The notes under the pieces are model-generated. The model did no database searches, was not told the origin of the DNA, and saw only the letters and a list, made by a program, of their open reading frames with translations. Of a DNA stretch of 64,000 nucleotides, positions 50,903-60,600 are shown in pieces. The DNA lies in contig CAMVPC010000009.1 in the NCBI GenBank assembly GCA_947169265.1, positions 27,701 to 91,700 on the forward strand, in the 5' to 3' direction. The translations under genes and the position numbers were made by a program. The first letter of the stretch is position 1. The number at the start of each line of letters is the position of its first letter. This stretch comes from an uncultured Prevotellaceae bacterium. GTDB lineage: Bacteria; Bacteroidota; Bacteroidia; Bacteroidales; Muribaculaceae.

Positions 50903-51589
50903 ATGGAGCAATATTGGATAAACCGGAACGGGCAACAGAGCGGCCCCTTCGACCTCGAGCAACTGCGACAACTTCAACTCGACGGCGACACCTATGTGTG
51001 GTACAATGGCCTTGAAGACTGGGAAAAGTTGGAAAGCCTGCCCCAACTGGTAGCGCAACTGCAACAACCCGGCGAGCCGCCCACCGTGCCGCCCGCCCAA
51101 GCCGACGACAACGTTGACGTGACACCCGAGAGCCACGACGTCGCGATGAACGAAGAGAACGAAGAGCCCGAAGTTTCGGTCCCCGATGTGCCCACAGCGC
51201 CACCGGCCGAGGTGCCCGCACCGCCCGCCATCCCGGCGACACCGCAGCAAGCCGTTCCCGTGGGGATTCCCGTGGGAATACCTACCGGCATGCCGGTGGC
51301 GGCCCCTCAAGCTGCCGCGCAACCGGCGCCGGCGCAAGCGGCACCCGCCGAGGACAAGTGTCCGCCCACCAACCTCGTGTGGGCTATTATCACAGCTGTG
51401 CTGTGCTGCCTACCACTGAGTCTCGTGGCCGTATTCATGAGCATAAAGGTAAAAACTTGTTGGGAAAAGGGCGAGGCCGAGCAAGCTCAAAAGTGGAGCG
51501 ACCGCGGCGCGTGGTTCATCATCGCCTCGATTATCGCCGGCATTGTGGTGCAACCGATAGTCACGTTCATCCCGCTGCTGTTCTCCTAA
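50903..51589 (+). CDS. GYF-domain and CD225/dispanin-type membrane protein
   Basis: 228 residues in three parts. Residues 1-55 form a GYF_2-type domain (YWINRNGQQSGPFDLEQLRQLQLDGDTYVWYNGLEDW), which binds proline-rich peptides in relatives. Residues about 60-150 are a Pro/Ala/Val/Gln-rich linker. The C-terminus (about 152-228) matches CD225/dispanin: NLVWAIITAVLCCLPLSLVAVFMSIKVKTCWEKGEAEQAQKWSDRGAWFIIASIIAGIV, with a Cys pair at the first membrane segment. It sits in the inner membrane, probably with the GYF domain inside. A DUF2752 gene follows 6 nt downstream, a recurrent pairing. The role is unknown. Confidence 0.88.
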   Translation: MEQYWINRNGQQSGPFDLEQLRQLQLDGDTYVWYNGLEDWEKLESLPQLVAQLQQPGEPPTVPPAQADDNVDVTPESHDVAMNEENEEPEVSVPDVPTAPPAEVPAPPAIPATPQQAVPVGIPVGIPTGMPVAAPQAAAQPAPAQAAPAEDKCPPTNLVWAIITAVLCCLPLSLVAVFMSIKVKTCWEKGEAEQAQKWSDRGAWFIIASIIAGIVVQPIVTFIPLLFS

Positions 51590-51595
51590 GCCGAC

Positions 51596-51991
51596 ATGAA
51601 GCTTAGCCGCCGCGCCATCGGTTGGACTGTCATCATCACTATCCTGGTGGTGGTGTTTATCCTTGTCTATTTCACTTTCGACCCATCGAAGAGCGGCTTT
51701 TTCCCCAAGTGCATCACACTCCAGCTCACCGGATACCGCTGCCCGGGCTGCGGCAGTCAGCGAGCCATTCACTCGCTGCTGCACGGCGACTTCGCCGCCG
51801 CGTGGCGCTACAACGCCATGCTGGTGGTGGCCTTGCCCGTGATGCTCACCTACGGCGTGGGCGACATGATGCGTGCCCGGTGGCGCCGCTTCCACTACTG
51901 GCTCACGCGTCCGTGGCTCATGGGTACCATTTTCATGCTCATCGTCGCGTGGTGGGTGTTGCGTAACGTTTACGGTTGGTACGTCCCATGA
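51596..51991 (+). CDS. DUF2752 membrane protein
   Basis: 131 residues. The hallmark is TGYRCPGCGSQRAIHSLLHGDFAAAWRYNAM, the CxGCGxxRAxxxLxxGxxxxAxxxNxL motif of DUF2752. Membrane helices flank it (GWTVIITILVVVFILVYFTF, MLVVALPVMLTYGVGD and FMLIVAWWVLRNVYGW). Function unknown; often encoded beside CD225-type proteins, as here. Its stop overlaps the topB start by 4 nt (ATGA). Confidence 0.9.
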   Translation: MKLSRRAIGWTVIITILVVVFILVYFTFDPSKSGFFPKCITLQLTGYRCPGCGSQRAIHSLLHGDFAAAWRYNAMLVVALPVMLTYGVGDMMRARWRRFHYWLTRPWLMGTIFMLIVAWWVLRNVYGWYVP

Positions 51992-53856
51992 AAGTGTGTG
52001 TCACCGAGAAACCCAGCGTGGCGCGCGACATCGCCGCCATCCTGGGCGCCAACGTCCGCCGCGACGGTTATTTCGAGGGAAACGGCTACCAAGTGACGTG
52101 GACTTTCGGTCACTTGTGCACCCTCAAGGAGCCCGACGAATACACCCCGCTGTGGAAACGCTGGTACATGGCGCAGTTGCCCATGATACCGCCCCGCTTC
52201 GGCATCAAGCTCATCGAGGACGACGGCATCAAGCGGCAATTCCATGTGATTGAGACGCTCATCGCCGGTGCCGACGAAGTCATCAACTGCGGCGATGCCG
52301 GGCAAGAGGGAGAGCTCATCCAGCGCTTCGTCTATCAGAAGGCAGGATGCCGAAAACCCGTGAAGCGACTGTGGATATCGTCGCTCACCGATGAGAGCAT
52401 TCGCGAAGGCTTCCAAAATTTGCTGCCCGCCGGTCAGTTCGACAACCTCTACTACGCGGGGCTCTCGCGCGCCATCGGCGACTGGCTGCTGGGCATGAAC
52501 GCCACACGCGCTTATTCCATAAAATATTCACGACCCGGAGCCGTGCTCTCAATAGGGCGCGTGCAGACGCCCACCCTGGCGCTCATCGTGGCGCGCGACC
52601 GCGAAATCGCCCATTTTGTCCCCGAAGACTACTGGGAAATCTCCACCCGCTACCGCGACACCACGTTCCACAGCACGCGCGGCAAGTTTAAGACACAGGG
52701 CGAGGCCTCCACCCTTGTCGAGCAAATCAAGTCGCACCCGCTCGTCATTGGCGACATCGTGAAGAAAAAAGGGCGCGAGGCACCACCCCGCCTCTTCGAC
52801 TTGACGAGTCTGCAGGTGGAATGTAACAAAAAATTCTCGTTCAGCGCCGACCTCACGTTGCGGCTCATCCAATCGCTCTACGAGAAAAAAGTCACCACTT
52901 ATCCACGAGTCGACACCACTTACCTGAGCGATGACATCTACCCCAAGATTGGCGACATCATGCGCGCCATGGAACCTTACGCGACGCTCACCGCGCCTGT
53001 CCTCGCCGCAAAAATTCCCAAGAGCAAGAAGGTGTTCGACAACAGCAAGGTCACCGACCACCACGCCATCATTCCCACCAACGTGGACCCGCGCCGCACC
53101 GGCCTCACGCTCGAAGAGAAACGCGTCTATGACCTTGTGGCGCGACGCTTCATCGCCGCCTTCTACCCCGACTGCGAGTTCGCCACCACCACCGTAACGG
53201 CCACCGCCGGTGACCACCCGTTCAAAGCTACCGGCAAGGTAATCCTGAAAGAAGGATGGCGGGTGGTTCTCGCACGCGACAAGGGCACCGACGAGAAACG
53301 CGACAGCGAAGAGAACGACGTGATGCCCGATTTCACCGCCGGCGAGAGCGGACCTCACGAGCCCAAACTTATAAAAAAGACCACGCAACCGCCCAAGCGA
53401 TACACCGAGGGCACGTTGCTCAGAGCCATGGAAACGGCAGGACGCACCGTCGATGACGATGAGCTGCGCGATGCCATGAAGGAAAACGGCATCGGGCGGC
53501 CATCAACGCGAGCCGCCATCATCGAAACGCTTTTCAAGCGCCATTACATACGCAAGGAGCGCAAAAGCATCGTCGCCACCGAGACCGGTTGCCAGCTCAT
53601 CGACACAATCAAGGACGACCTTGTCAAGAGTGCAAAACTCACCGGGCTTTGGGAGAAAAAGTTGCGTATGATTGAGCGCGGCGAATACACCGCCGGACAG
53701 TTTCTCGAAGAGCTCAAGGCCATGGTGAAAGAAATCGTGCTCAACGTTATGCGCGACAATGGTCCCACCACCATCGCCGTGCCACAGGATGCTCCCAAGT
53801 CGCCCAAGAAACCGGCCGCACGCAAGCAAGCTAAAGACGAGCCTGAGAAGCAATGA
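51988..53856 (+). CDS. topB: DNA topoisomerase III
   Basis: 622 residues from ATG 51988, which overlaps the upstream TGA; the frame is open four codons further. The TOPRIM domain is KVCVTEKPSVARDIAAILG...DAGQEGELI. The type IA core shows LWISSLTDESIREGF, LSRAIGDWLLGMNATRAYS and SIGRVQTPTLALIVARD. The catalytic Tyr is residue 305 in TTYPRVDTTYL. FKATGKVILKEGWRVV and IGRPSTRAAIIETLFKRHYI are late motifs. The C-terminus is a short Lys/Pro-rich tail with no zinc ribbons. The enzyme resolves single-stranded DNA links in replication and recombination. Confidence 0.96.
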   Translation: MKVCVTEKPSVARDIAAILGANVRRDGYFEGNGYQVTWTFGHLCTLKEPDEYTPLWKRWYMAQLPMIPPRFGIKLIEDDGIKRQFHVIETLIAGADEVINCGDAGQEGELIQRFVYQKAGCRKPVKRLWISSLTDESIREGFQNLLPAGQFDNLYYAGLSRAIGDWLLGMNATRAYSIKYSRPGAVLSIGRVQTPTLALIVARDREIAHFVPEDYWEISTRYRDTTFHSTRGKFKTQGEASTLVEQIKSHPLVIGDIVKKKGREAPPRLFDLTSLQVECNKKFSFSADLTLRLIQSLYEKKVTTYPRVDTTYLSDDIYPKIGDIMRAMEPYATLTAPVLAAKIPKSKKVFDNSKVTDHHAIIPTNVDPRRTGLTLEEKRVYDLVARRFIAAFYPDCEFATTTVTATAGDHPFKATGKVILKEGWRVVLARDKGTDEKRDSEENDVMPDFTAGESGPHEPKLIKKTTQPPKRYTEGTLLRAMETAGRTVDDDELRDAMKENGIGRPSTRAAIIETLFKRHYIRKERKSIVATETGCQLIDTIKDDLVKSAKLTGLWEKKLRMIERGEYTAGQFLEELKAMVKEIVLNVMRDNGPTTIAVPQDAPKSPKKPAARKQAKDEPEKQ

Positions 53857-54029
53857 CCACCACCGTACAACACATCCTTGTCGTCATCGTCGTCATCGCG
53901 GCAATGGCATTCGCAGCTCGCGCCATCTATCGCGCCCTGCGCTGCCGCAAGCACGCTCCCGTGGGCTGCGCCGGCTGCCCACTGGCCGACACATGCCGCA
54001 AAGATGGGGAAAGGGGAAGGAGTAAATGA
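53853..54029 (+). CDS. Short FeoB-associated-type Cys-rich membrane protein
   Basis: 58 residues. The ATG at 53853 overlaps the topB stop (ATGA), and the stop is TGA at 54027-54029. One N-terminal membrane helix (HILVVIVVIAAMAFAARAIYRAL) is followed by a short cytoplasmic tail with CRKHAPVGCAGCPLADTCRK. The CxGCPLxxxC arrangement matches the FeoB-associated Cys-rich membrane protein family, which normally sits next to feoB. Here feoAB lies about 7 kb away. The cysteines could bind iron or an iron-sulphur centre (inference). Its place after topB suggests co-translation. Confidence 0.8.
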   Translation: MTTTVQHILVVIVVIAAMAFAARAIYRALRCRKHAPVGCAGCPLADTCRKDGERGRSK

Positions 54030-54045
54030 TAAATGGGGGCCAACC

Positions 54046-54087
54046 ATCTATAATCTAATATCTATAATCTAATATCTATAATCTAAT
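54046..54087. repeat. Three tandem copies of a 14-nt AT-rich unit
   Basis: ATCTATAATCTAAT occurs three times head to tail, followed by a degraded fourth (ATCCAATATCT). It lies in the gap before the DUF4954 gene. Confidence 0.85.
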
Positions 54088-54142
54088 ATCCAATATCTAA
54101 AAAATGGTCAAAAAATGTAACAAGGGTTAAATAGGCGCCAAC

Positions 54143-54176
54143 TTGCGGCACGGCACGGCAAAAACTCCTAACTTTG
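54143..54176 (+). promoter_or_regulatory. Candidate promoter of the DUF4954 gene
   Basis: TTG (54143-54145), 23 nt (a little long), TAACTTTG (54169-54176), 45 nt before the ATG at 54222. Confidence 0.5.
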
Positions 54177-54221
54177 CGGCATAATAGTTACGAGAAAAAC
54201 TGTTAACCCTAAATACATTCT

Positions 54222-56084
54222 ATGAATCAAGGACTTAGAAAACTTTCCAACAAGGAAATCCAGCGTCTTCAAGCCAACGGATGCCAAGCCCAGGACTGGT
54301 CGGGCATCTTGGTTGACGCTAAAACGTTCGACACGCAACGGTTCAACCGCGTTAACTTTTTCGGGAATATCACCATTGGCGCCGTCGACGGCTTCATCGA
54401 GGTGAGTGATGGCTTTGTCAAGCCCTGCGGCATCAACAATGCCACGTTGCGCAACGTGACGGTGGGCGACAACAGCCTCATTGAGAACATTGGCAATTTC
54501 ATCAACAATGTCACGATTGGCGACGGTTGTTACATCTCTAACGTCTCGACCATCGAGACCACCCAAAACGCCTTTTACGGGCAAGGACACACCATCTCGG
54601 TGCTTAACGAGGTGGGCAAGGGAAACCTTATCCTGTTCAGCGGTCTCAGCAGCCAACTTGCCGCATTCATGATCAAGTTTTTCGACAACAAGCCCCTGCG
54701 CGACGCCATGGAGAAACTGGTGCAGGCCGAAGTGGAAAGCACACGGCCCGAGCGCACCACGATTGGCAACGGCGTGAGAATAGTCAATGCATCCCACATC
54801 GTCAACACCTTCTTGGGCGACGGAAGCCGTATCACCGGCACCTCGCGCCTGAGTGAGTGTACCATAAGCAGTGCCCTCGAAGACCCCATCACGATTGGCA
54901 CCGGCGTCATCTGCGAGAACTCCATCATCAGCGGCGGCTCAACCATTGTCAACAGTGTCAAGATCACCGACTGCTTCGTGGGCGAGGCCTGCGAGATGAC
55001 AAACGGCTTCACCGCGGCATCGAGCGTTTTCTTCGCCAACAGTTTTATGGCTAACGGCGAAGCCTGCGCAGCCTTTTGCGGGCCGTTCACGGTGAGCCAC
55101 CACAAGAGCTCGCTGCTCATTGGCGGCATGTTCTCGTTCTACAACGCCGGCTCGGGGACAAACTTCAGTAACCATGCCTACAAGATGGGACCCATGCACT
55201 ACGGCACCCTCGAGCGCGGCACGAAAACGGCGAGCGGCGCTTACCTGCTCATGCCGGCTAACATAGGCACATTCTCGGTGTGTTTCGGCAAACTCATGTA
55301 TCACCCCGACACGCGCGACCTGCCTTTCTCTTACCTCATCGCTTACAACGACACGATGTACCTCGTGCCGGGACGCAACTTCACCACAGTGGGCCTCTAC
55401 CGCGACATACGCAAGTGGCCCAAGCGCGACAAGCGGCAACGCGAAGAGCGAAAGAGTATCGTCAACTTCGACTGGCTTAGCCCCTACTCCATTGGCGAGG
55501 TGCTGCGGGGAAAGCACATCCTCGAGCAGCTGCGAGCCGCAAGCGGCGACAAGGTGAGCACTTACAACTACCACGAGTATGTCATCAAGGCTCCCCTGCT
55601 GCGCAAGGGTATTCGCTGCTACGACATCGCGCTGCGCATCTACATGGGTGCCGTGCTCAAGCGTCACGCCCTCACGCCGCCCATCTCAACGATAGGCAAA
55701 GGCAACTGGACCGACCTGTCGGGACTCTTGCTGCCCGAGAGCGAGGAGACACGCGTCGTCGACGACACCATCACCGGCAAAATCGCATCGATTGCCGACA
55801 TGACGCTGTGCTTCAAACAAATCCACGCCAATTACAACGAATATCGCTGGGCGTGGAGCTACCAGCTCATTCTCGACTATTACGGCGTTGACACCATCAC
55901 GCCGGCACTCGAGAAACAAGTGATGGACGACTATGTGCAGGCACGCCGCGAATGGATTGAGGAAATCAAGCACGATGCCGAGAAGGAGTTCTCGCTGGGC
56001 GATGTCGAGCGAGAGGTCTTCGACGACTTCGTCTCGCAACTCGACCGCGAGGTGGACTTCGAGAACACCAAGCTCTATATGTGA
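54222..56084 (+). CDS. DUF4954 protein with left-handed beta-helix repeats
   Basis: 620 residues, no signal peptide. The first about 300 residues show hexapeptide-like rungs rich in Ile, Val, Gly, Asn and Asp: VTVGDNSLIENIG, VTIGDGCYISNVS, TTIGNGVRIVNAS, ITIGTGVICENS and CFVGEACEMTNG. This is typical of left-handed parallel beta-helix folds used by sugar-nucleotide acyl- and nucleotidyltransferases. The later part contains NFSNHAYKMGPMHYGTLERGTKTASGAYLLMPANIG and a mixed alpha/beta end. Architecture and length match DUF4954, a Bacteroidota family of unknown function. Transcribed alone. Confidence 0.88.
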   Translation: MNQGLRKLSNKEIQRLQANGCQAQDWSGILVDAKTFDTQRFNRVNFFGNITIGAVDGFIEVSDGFVKPCGINNATLRNVTVGDNSLIENIGNFINNVTIGDGCYISNVSTIETTQNAFYGQGHTISVLNEVGKGNLILFSGLSSQLAAFMIKFFDNKPLRDAMEKLVQAEVESTRPERTTIGNGVRIVNASHIVNTFLGDGSRITGTSRLSECTISSALEDPITIGTGVICENSIISGGSTIVNSVKITDCFVGEACEMTNGFTAASSVFFANSFMANGEACAAFCGPFTVSHHKSSLLIGGMFSFYNAGSGTNFSNHAYKMGPMHYGTLERGTKTASGAYLLMPANIGTFSVCFGKLMYHPDTRDLPFSYLIAYNDTMYLVPGRNFTTVGLYRDIRKWPKRDKRQREERKSIVNFDWLSPYSIGEVLRGKHILEQLRAASGDKVSTYNYHEYVIKAPLLRKGIRCYDIALRIYMGAVLKRHALTPPISTIGKGNWTDLSGLLLPESEETRVVDDTITGKIASIADMTLCFKQIHANYNEYRWAWSYQLILDYYGVDTITPALEKQVMDDYVQARREWIEEIKHDAEKEFSLGDVEREVFDDFVSQLDREVDFENTKLYM

Positions 56085-56127
56085 CCGCGAGCGAGACTGC
56101 GTCTCGCTGTACATCGACATGAACCAC

Positions 56128-56157
56128 AAGCCCCGGAACACGTTCGTCCCGGGGCTT
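56128..56157. terminator. Bidirectional terminator between convergent genes
   Basis: AAGCCCCGG (56128-56136) pairs perfectly with CCGGGGCTT (56149-56157), between the stops at 56084 (plus) and 56182 (minus). Confidence 0.75.
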
Positions 56158-56181
56158 GCTCTGCTTATTCGGTAAGGGATT

Positions 56182-57624
56182 TTATCGGTTCAAAGGGGCA
56201 TTCGATGACCAATAGGAGGTATTAAGCGAAGCTTCGACCGCATTCTCCACATCATCGGGAAGGTTACAGAAGAAGTCGATGCCCGTGCGAGTCTCCAGTT
56301 CGTCGATAGTAATATATTCAGCGCTCACCTTGTTGATTACAGGCCAACTATGAGTGGCATTATCCACACCATTCGTACCGCTGTTGTAATGCTTGGTCCA
56401 AATACCTATTGCCTGATAAGTGTTGGTGCTCTTGTTGTAAGCCAGCAACGCCATGTAGAAATACTTGGGCACCGGCAACACGCCATTGCATTTAAGGTCG
56501 CTATAGGTTGTACCATTATAGGTGGTACTGAAGAGACCGCTCTCGGTGGTTCCATTGAGTGTGACATTGTCAATAGTGGCGGCTTTGACCACATAGAGTG
56601 TATCGCAGTTATTGGCCCATGTGCGTACATCGCCCTCAAGATCGCTCCACTGTCCGCCGTTGTGAGCTTGCCATTGCGGTTGCATGTTACCCATATAATA
56701 GGTTTGGTTATTTTGCTCGGCCGATTTCTTGCGGTCGGCGCTGGGACACAGGTGACCTTTAGAATAACCGCTATTCTTATAATTACTTTCGCTGGAGCGT
56801 GTGGACGAAGGAAGTTCACTATCTTCGTGGAAGTTGCCACTTCCTGTCGTTGAGCCATTCCTGTTGCCGGCGTGGAACTGGTAGCACGACCAGCGATTGG
56901 CTTTCTTGCTGTTATCCCACTCTACGGCATAGGTAACACCATAAGACGAGGTGGACTTTTGCAACCAGGATGGTTTGGGGGAAGTGGTCACATCGCTGAT
57001 GCGGGGCACTTCGAGGCGCCAGAAGCCGGCCGTCTTGGGCGTATAACTCATCGAGCCGTTATTGGTATTCCAGTTCACGCTCTTCGAGTTGGCATTCGCG
57101 TTGCCGTCGGTCGAGGTGTAGGTGAAGGTGGCGGTGGCCACGTCGCTGGCATCGCTGTCCTTTATAGCGATGGCCTTGACGGTGGTGGTGGTGCTCACGG
57201 TGAAGGCGCCGGTGTAACGTGTCGACGAGGACGATGGCGTGGCGCCATTGGTGGTATAGTAGATGGTGGCGCCGCTCGTGGCACACGCGATGGTCACCGC
57301 TGTGGAGCCGGTGATAGTGCCGCCATTAGGCGAAATCACGGGCGTGGCCACCTCACCGGCCTCAATCACGAAGCTCGACATCTGTGAGAATAGGTAATCG
57401 AAGCTCTCGGTGCTGCCATTGGGATATATTTTGACACCGATGGCGCCCGGTTGATTATACTCGGCGCCCACATATACGACATTATACTCGCTTGTGCTAT
57501 AACGCAAGACTTGGCCGTTTTTCAACGTGATAACGATGCTACCGGCAGTTGTGGTGAGCGTAGCGGTGAGAATGATAAGCCCGAGGAGGGCGATGCGCTT
57601 GATTTGATTCTTTATAGTTTTCAT
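56182..57624 (-). CDS. Secreted DNA/RNA non-specific endonuclease with chitobiase-type Ig domain
   Basis: 480 residues. The signal peptide is IALLGLIILTATLTTTAG. About residues 88-165 form a CHB_HEX_C-type domain (ATPVISPNGGTITGSTAVTIACATSGATIYYTTNGATPSSSSTRY). The C-terminal half is a NUC1 (Serratia-type) nuclease: the GYSKGHLCPSADR motif with catalytic His 291 replaces the usual DRGHxxP, followed by YYMGNMQPQ carrying the metal-binding Asn, and W..LE. It would degrade DNA and RNA outside the cell or in the periplasm. It lies 20 nt downstream of the 1068-aa gene with related Ig-type domains, so both are co-transcribed. No immunity-type gene is recognised beside it. Confidence 0.9.
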   Translation of the reverse strand: MKTIKNQIKRIALLGLIILTATLTTTAGSIVITLKNGQVLRYSTSEYNVVYVGAEYNQPGAIGVKIYPNGSTESFDYLFSQMSSFVIEAGEVATPVISPNGGTITGSTAVTIACATSGATIYYTTNGATPSSSSTRYTGAFTVSTTTTVKAIAIKDSDASDVATATFTYTSTDGNANANSKSVNWNTNNGSMSYTPKTAGFWRLEVPRISDVTTSPKPSWLQKSTSSYGVTYAVEWDNSKKANRWSCYQFHAGNRNGSTTGSGNFHEDSELPSSTRSSESNYKNSGYSKGHLCPSADRKKSAEQNNQTYYMGNMQPQWQAHNGGQWSDLEGDVRTWANNCDTLYVVKAATIDNVTLNGTTESGLFSTTYNGTTYSDLKCNGVLPVPKYFYMALLAYNKSTNTYQAIGIWTKHYNSGTNGVDNATHSWPVINKVSAEYITIDELETRTGIDFFCNLPDDVENAVEASLNTSYWSSNAPLNR

Positions 57625-57644
57625 CGTTGTTTCCTCCTTTCTGC

Positions 57645-60600
57645 TTATTGTTTAACCATTTTTTTGCCGTTCACGATATAGATGCCCGGTGGCAACGATT
57701 CCCAGTCGCCGGGTAGCTTCATGCCCAGCAAGTTGTAGATACCCATGCGGGCCGGGGTCTCTGTGGCCTCGATGGTGTCGATGCCGGTGATAATGACGCC
57801 ATCGCCCATGTTGAGCTTGATGGCCTGGTTCTTGGGAGTGTTGAGGTAAGCCGACGAACCCTCGACGGTGTTGCCGTTGCCGTTACCGGCCCACACCACG
57901 TCGCCGCCCACAATCAGTTTGTTCGAGTTGTCTTCCTCGACAGTCATGGGACTGTATGTGCCCACCATGCTATAGGTGTCGTCCACGGCAATGGCGCGCG
58001 CCGGAGCGCCACTGCCACCGCTCACGGCGCCACGCGTGGTGTAGCTGAGTGTCGCGGGCGCGGTGGTGGTGATGGTGACATTATCGAAGCTCATCGAGTT
58101 ATATCCGTCACGAGGCTTGACGAGATAAGGAACGCCGGGCTCGATACTCGTCACCTCGCTGAAGTTCATCTGGCCCGTGGCATAAGAGCCGCCGGCCGTC
58201 GTGGTGGTGCCGCCGTCGCTCAGCGACGTGTAGCGCATCACAGTGCCGTCAAATTCATCAATGGCGAAGGGCACCGTCACCGGTGTCCACTGGCCGGCGA
58301 CAAACCGGCGTTGCCAGCGCAACGGCACATTAGCCACCGTCGTAGCGGGCGACGTGAATTCCTGTGTAGCGTCGAGCACGTAAGTCACCAGCGGATAGCC
58401 GGCGTCCTCGGTCATGGGATAAATCTTGCCGTTGGTCACAATGCCGGTGACATCGACGAGAGCGCCTTGATAAGGTGCCGTATAGCCGCTGGCGCCAAAC
58501 GCGTCGGTAATTTCGGGGACGCCGTTGCCGCCCATGCGCACGTTTCTCACCGTTGCCCAGTCGGCGAGCTTTTCGTCCATATCACTCATTTCAATCTCGA
58601 CGGGTAGCGTGACAGCCTCGGTCACCGGCTCGGCGATAACGAGCTCGTCGGTATTGGTGTCGGCTACCGGAATGAGTTGCGGCAGCCCCGTGGTGGCTTC
58701 CACCTCGTGCTGTCCCACAATCCATCCGGCAAGGTGCTGGTTGTAAGCCATCGTGCGGTTGGGGGTAATACCTTTCAGCACGAGAGCTCCTGAATCATCA
58801 CGCACGTAAGCGTCGACAGCGCCACCCGTGCCGTTCTCCACATGAAGCACGCGCGCGTTGCTCTCATCGGTAAGCTTCAGCTTCACCGTGGTACCGGCCT
58901 CCACCTGCTTGAACGCCGCAATCCCTACCACCTCGGGATACTCAACATCAGGCGTGGTTTTGCTATAAGTCACCGTAATCGTGTTGATTTTCGTTGTGGC
59001 CGTAGCGTTAAAGGTGACACTTGAGGCTTCGCCTGTCCAGGTTCCGTTAGTATAACCACCCGAGCAACCGTCGGCAAGTGCAAGATTCAAATCACTACCC
59101 GCAAACACAATGCCTGTAATACTACAATTTGAAGGCACAGTCAATGTTAACGATCCGCCATTTTTGTAAATACGCAAATCATAGACATTATTACCAACAT
59201 TCCACACTCGAGTTGCCGTACTACCGTCGGTTGAAGTAAGCGTCACATCTTCAGCTACATATGAGTTGTCTCCCAATTGAAATTCCTGACCCGTCGGCGT
59301 TATTCCCAATGCTTGCAGTCCTGCCGTGGTATTAAAGATAAAAGTAGCGGTGCACGTACTTGAGGACGCGCTTTCGATTGTGTAAGTCGCAGTGGCCACT
59401 TCACTGTCAGTCATGCCGGTTTTCACCGCCATCGCCTTAATAGTGGTTGTCGCGCTCACCGCAATGGGAGCCGAGTAAACACTCGACGAGGTAGTGGGGT
59501 CGCTGCCATTGGTTGTATAATAAATCGTGGCGCCATCGGTTGCACAAGTGATAGTCACGTTTTGAGCCTCATTATAGGTTCCTGCAGCCGGCGAGAACGT
59601 GGGCGTTGCCACTTGCTCAGTTCCACTCGTCACTTTCTTGAAGATATAAGCGTTAGACTGTGTTGAAGTAGATGCATAACACGAATAAATCTGTGTCCCA
59701 TTATTATATCTCAATTCGTTATGTTCATTCTCACCTTGGAAAATAATTGTGGCTTTACTATCGCTAATTGTGATGGTAGCTTTGGCGTTATCGTCTTGGG
59801 TCGCCTGTGTCCTTAAATAATTATTGGTACTGCTTGCCGCATAGAGATAACCATCGCTTGTGTTAAGATACCATCCGGCTGATGAGCCCTCAAGGGTGAG
59901 CACCTGTGTATTCACGGTAGATGACACCTTATTGTTTGTGATGGTCAGTTCATCTGTAGCGCCTCGGTTATTGGGGTTTTGTGTGGTACTCATAGCACGT
60001 CCCTCACCACTTGCGGCACTCATAAAGATAATTTCATCACCGGCCGACAATGTACCGGCATCGGTCACCAGCTCAAAATCTTCTCCCTCAAAAAGATTGA
60101 TGGTGAAAGTAATAGATGTAACCTCACTCGACACGCCATTCTTAATGGCAATGGCTTTTACCGTATAAGTCCCATTGCTATCGTAAGAAAGCGTGGTAGT
60201 GTATGGCGTTGAGCTACTTGACGGTATCGAGCCGTCTGTAGTATAGTATATTGTTGCCCCGGTGGTGGCACACGACATCGTGAGCGTCTTAGCTTCGCGA
60301 TAAGTGGTGCCGTCAGTAAGGCTGAATGTGGGTTCATTGACCACACTACTCCCATCCTCATAGGAATAATTGATATCATAGCACTTCACGCCCTTCGATA
60401 TGCCGGTTACCGTAACGGTAAGTACGGTGCCGGTTGCAGTCGCTGATGAATTGACATACACATCGGTCGATTGGTTCAATGAACCCGTACCCACAGTGGT
60501 ATTGCCCACTTTTAAAGTAACTGTACCGGCTGTTCCCGAGAAGCCACCAAATTTAGCGCTCAACGAAGTAATAGTAACACTACTCGGCAACGTGGTTGTA

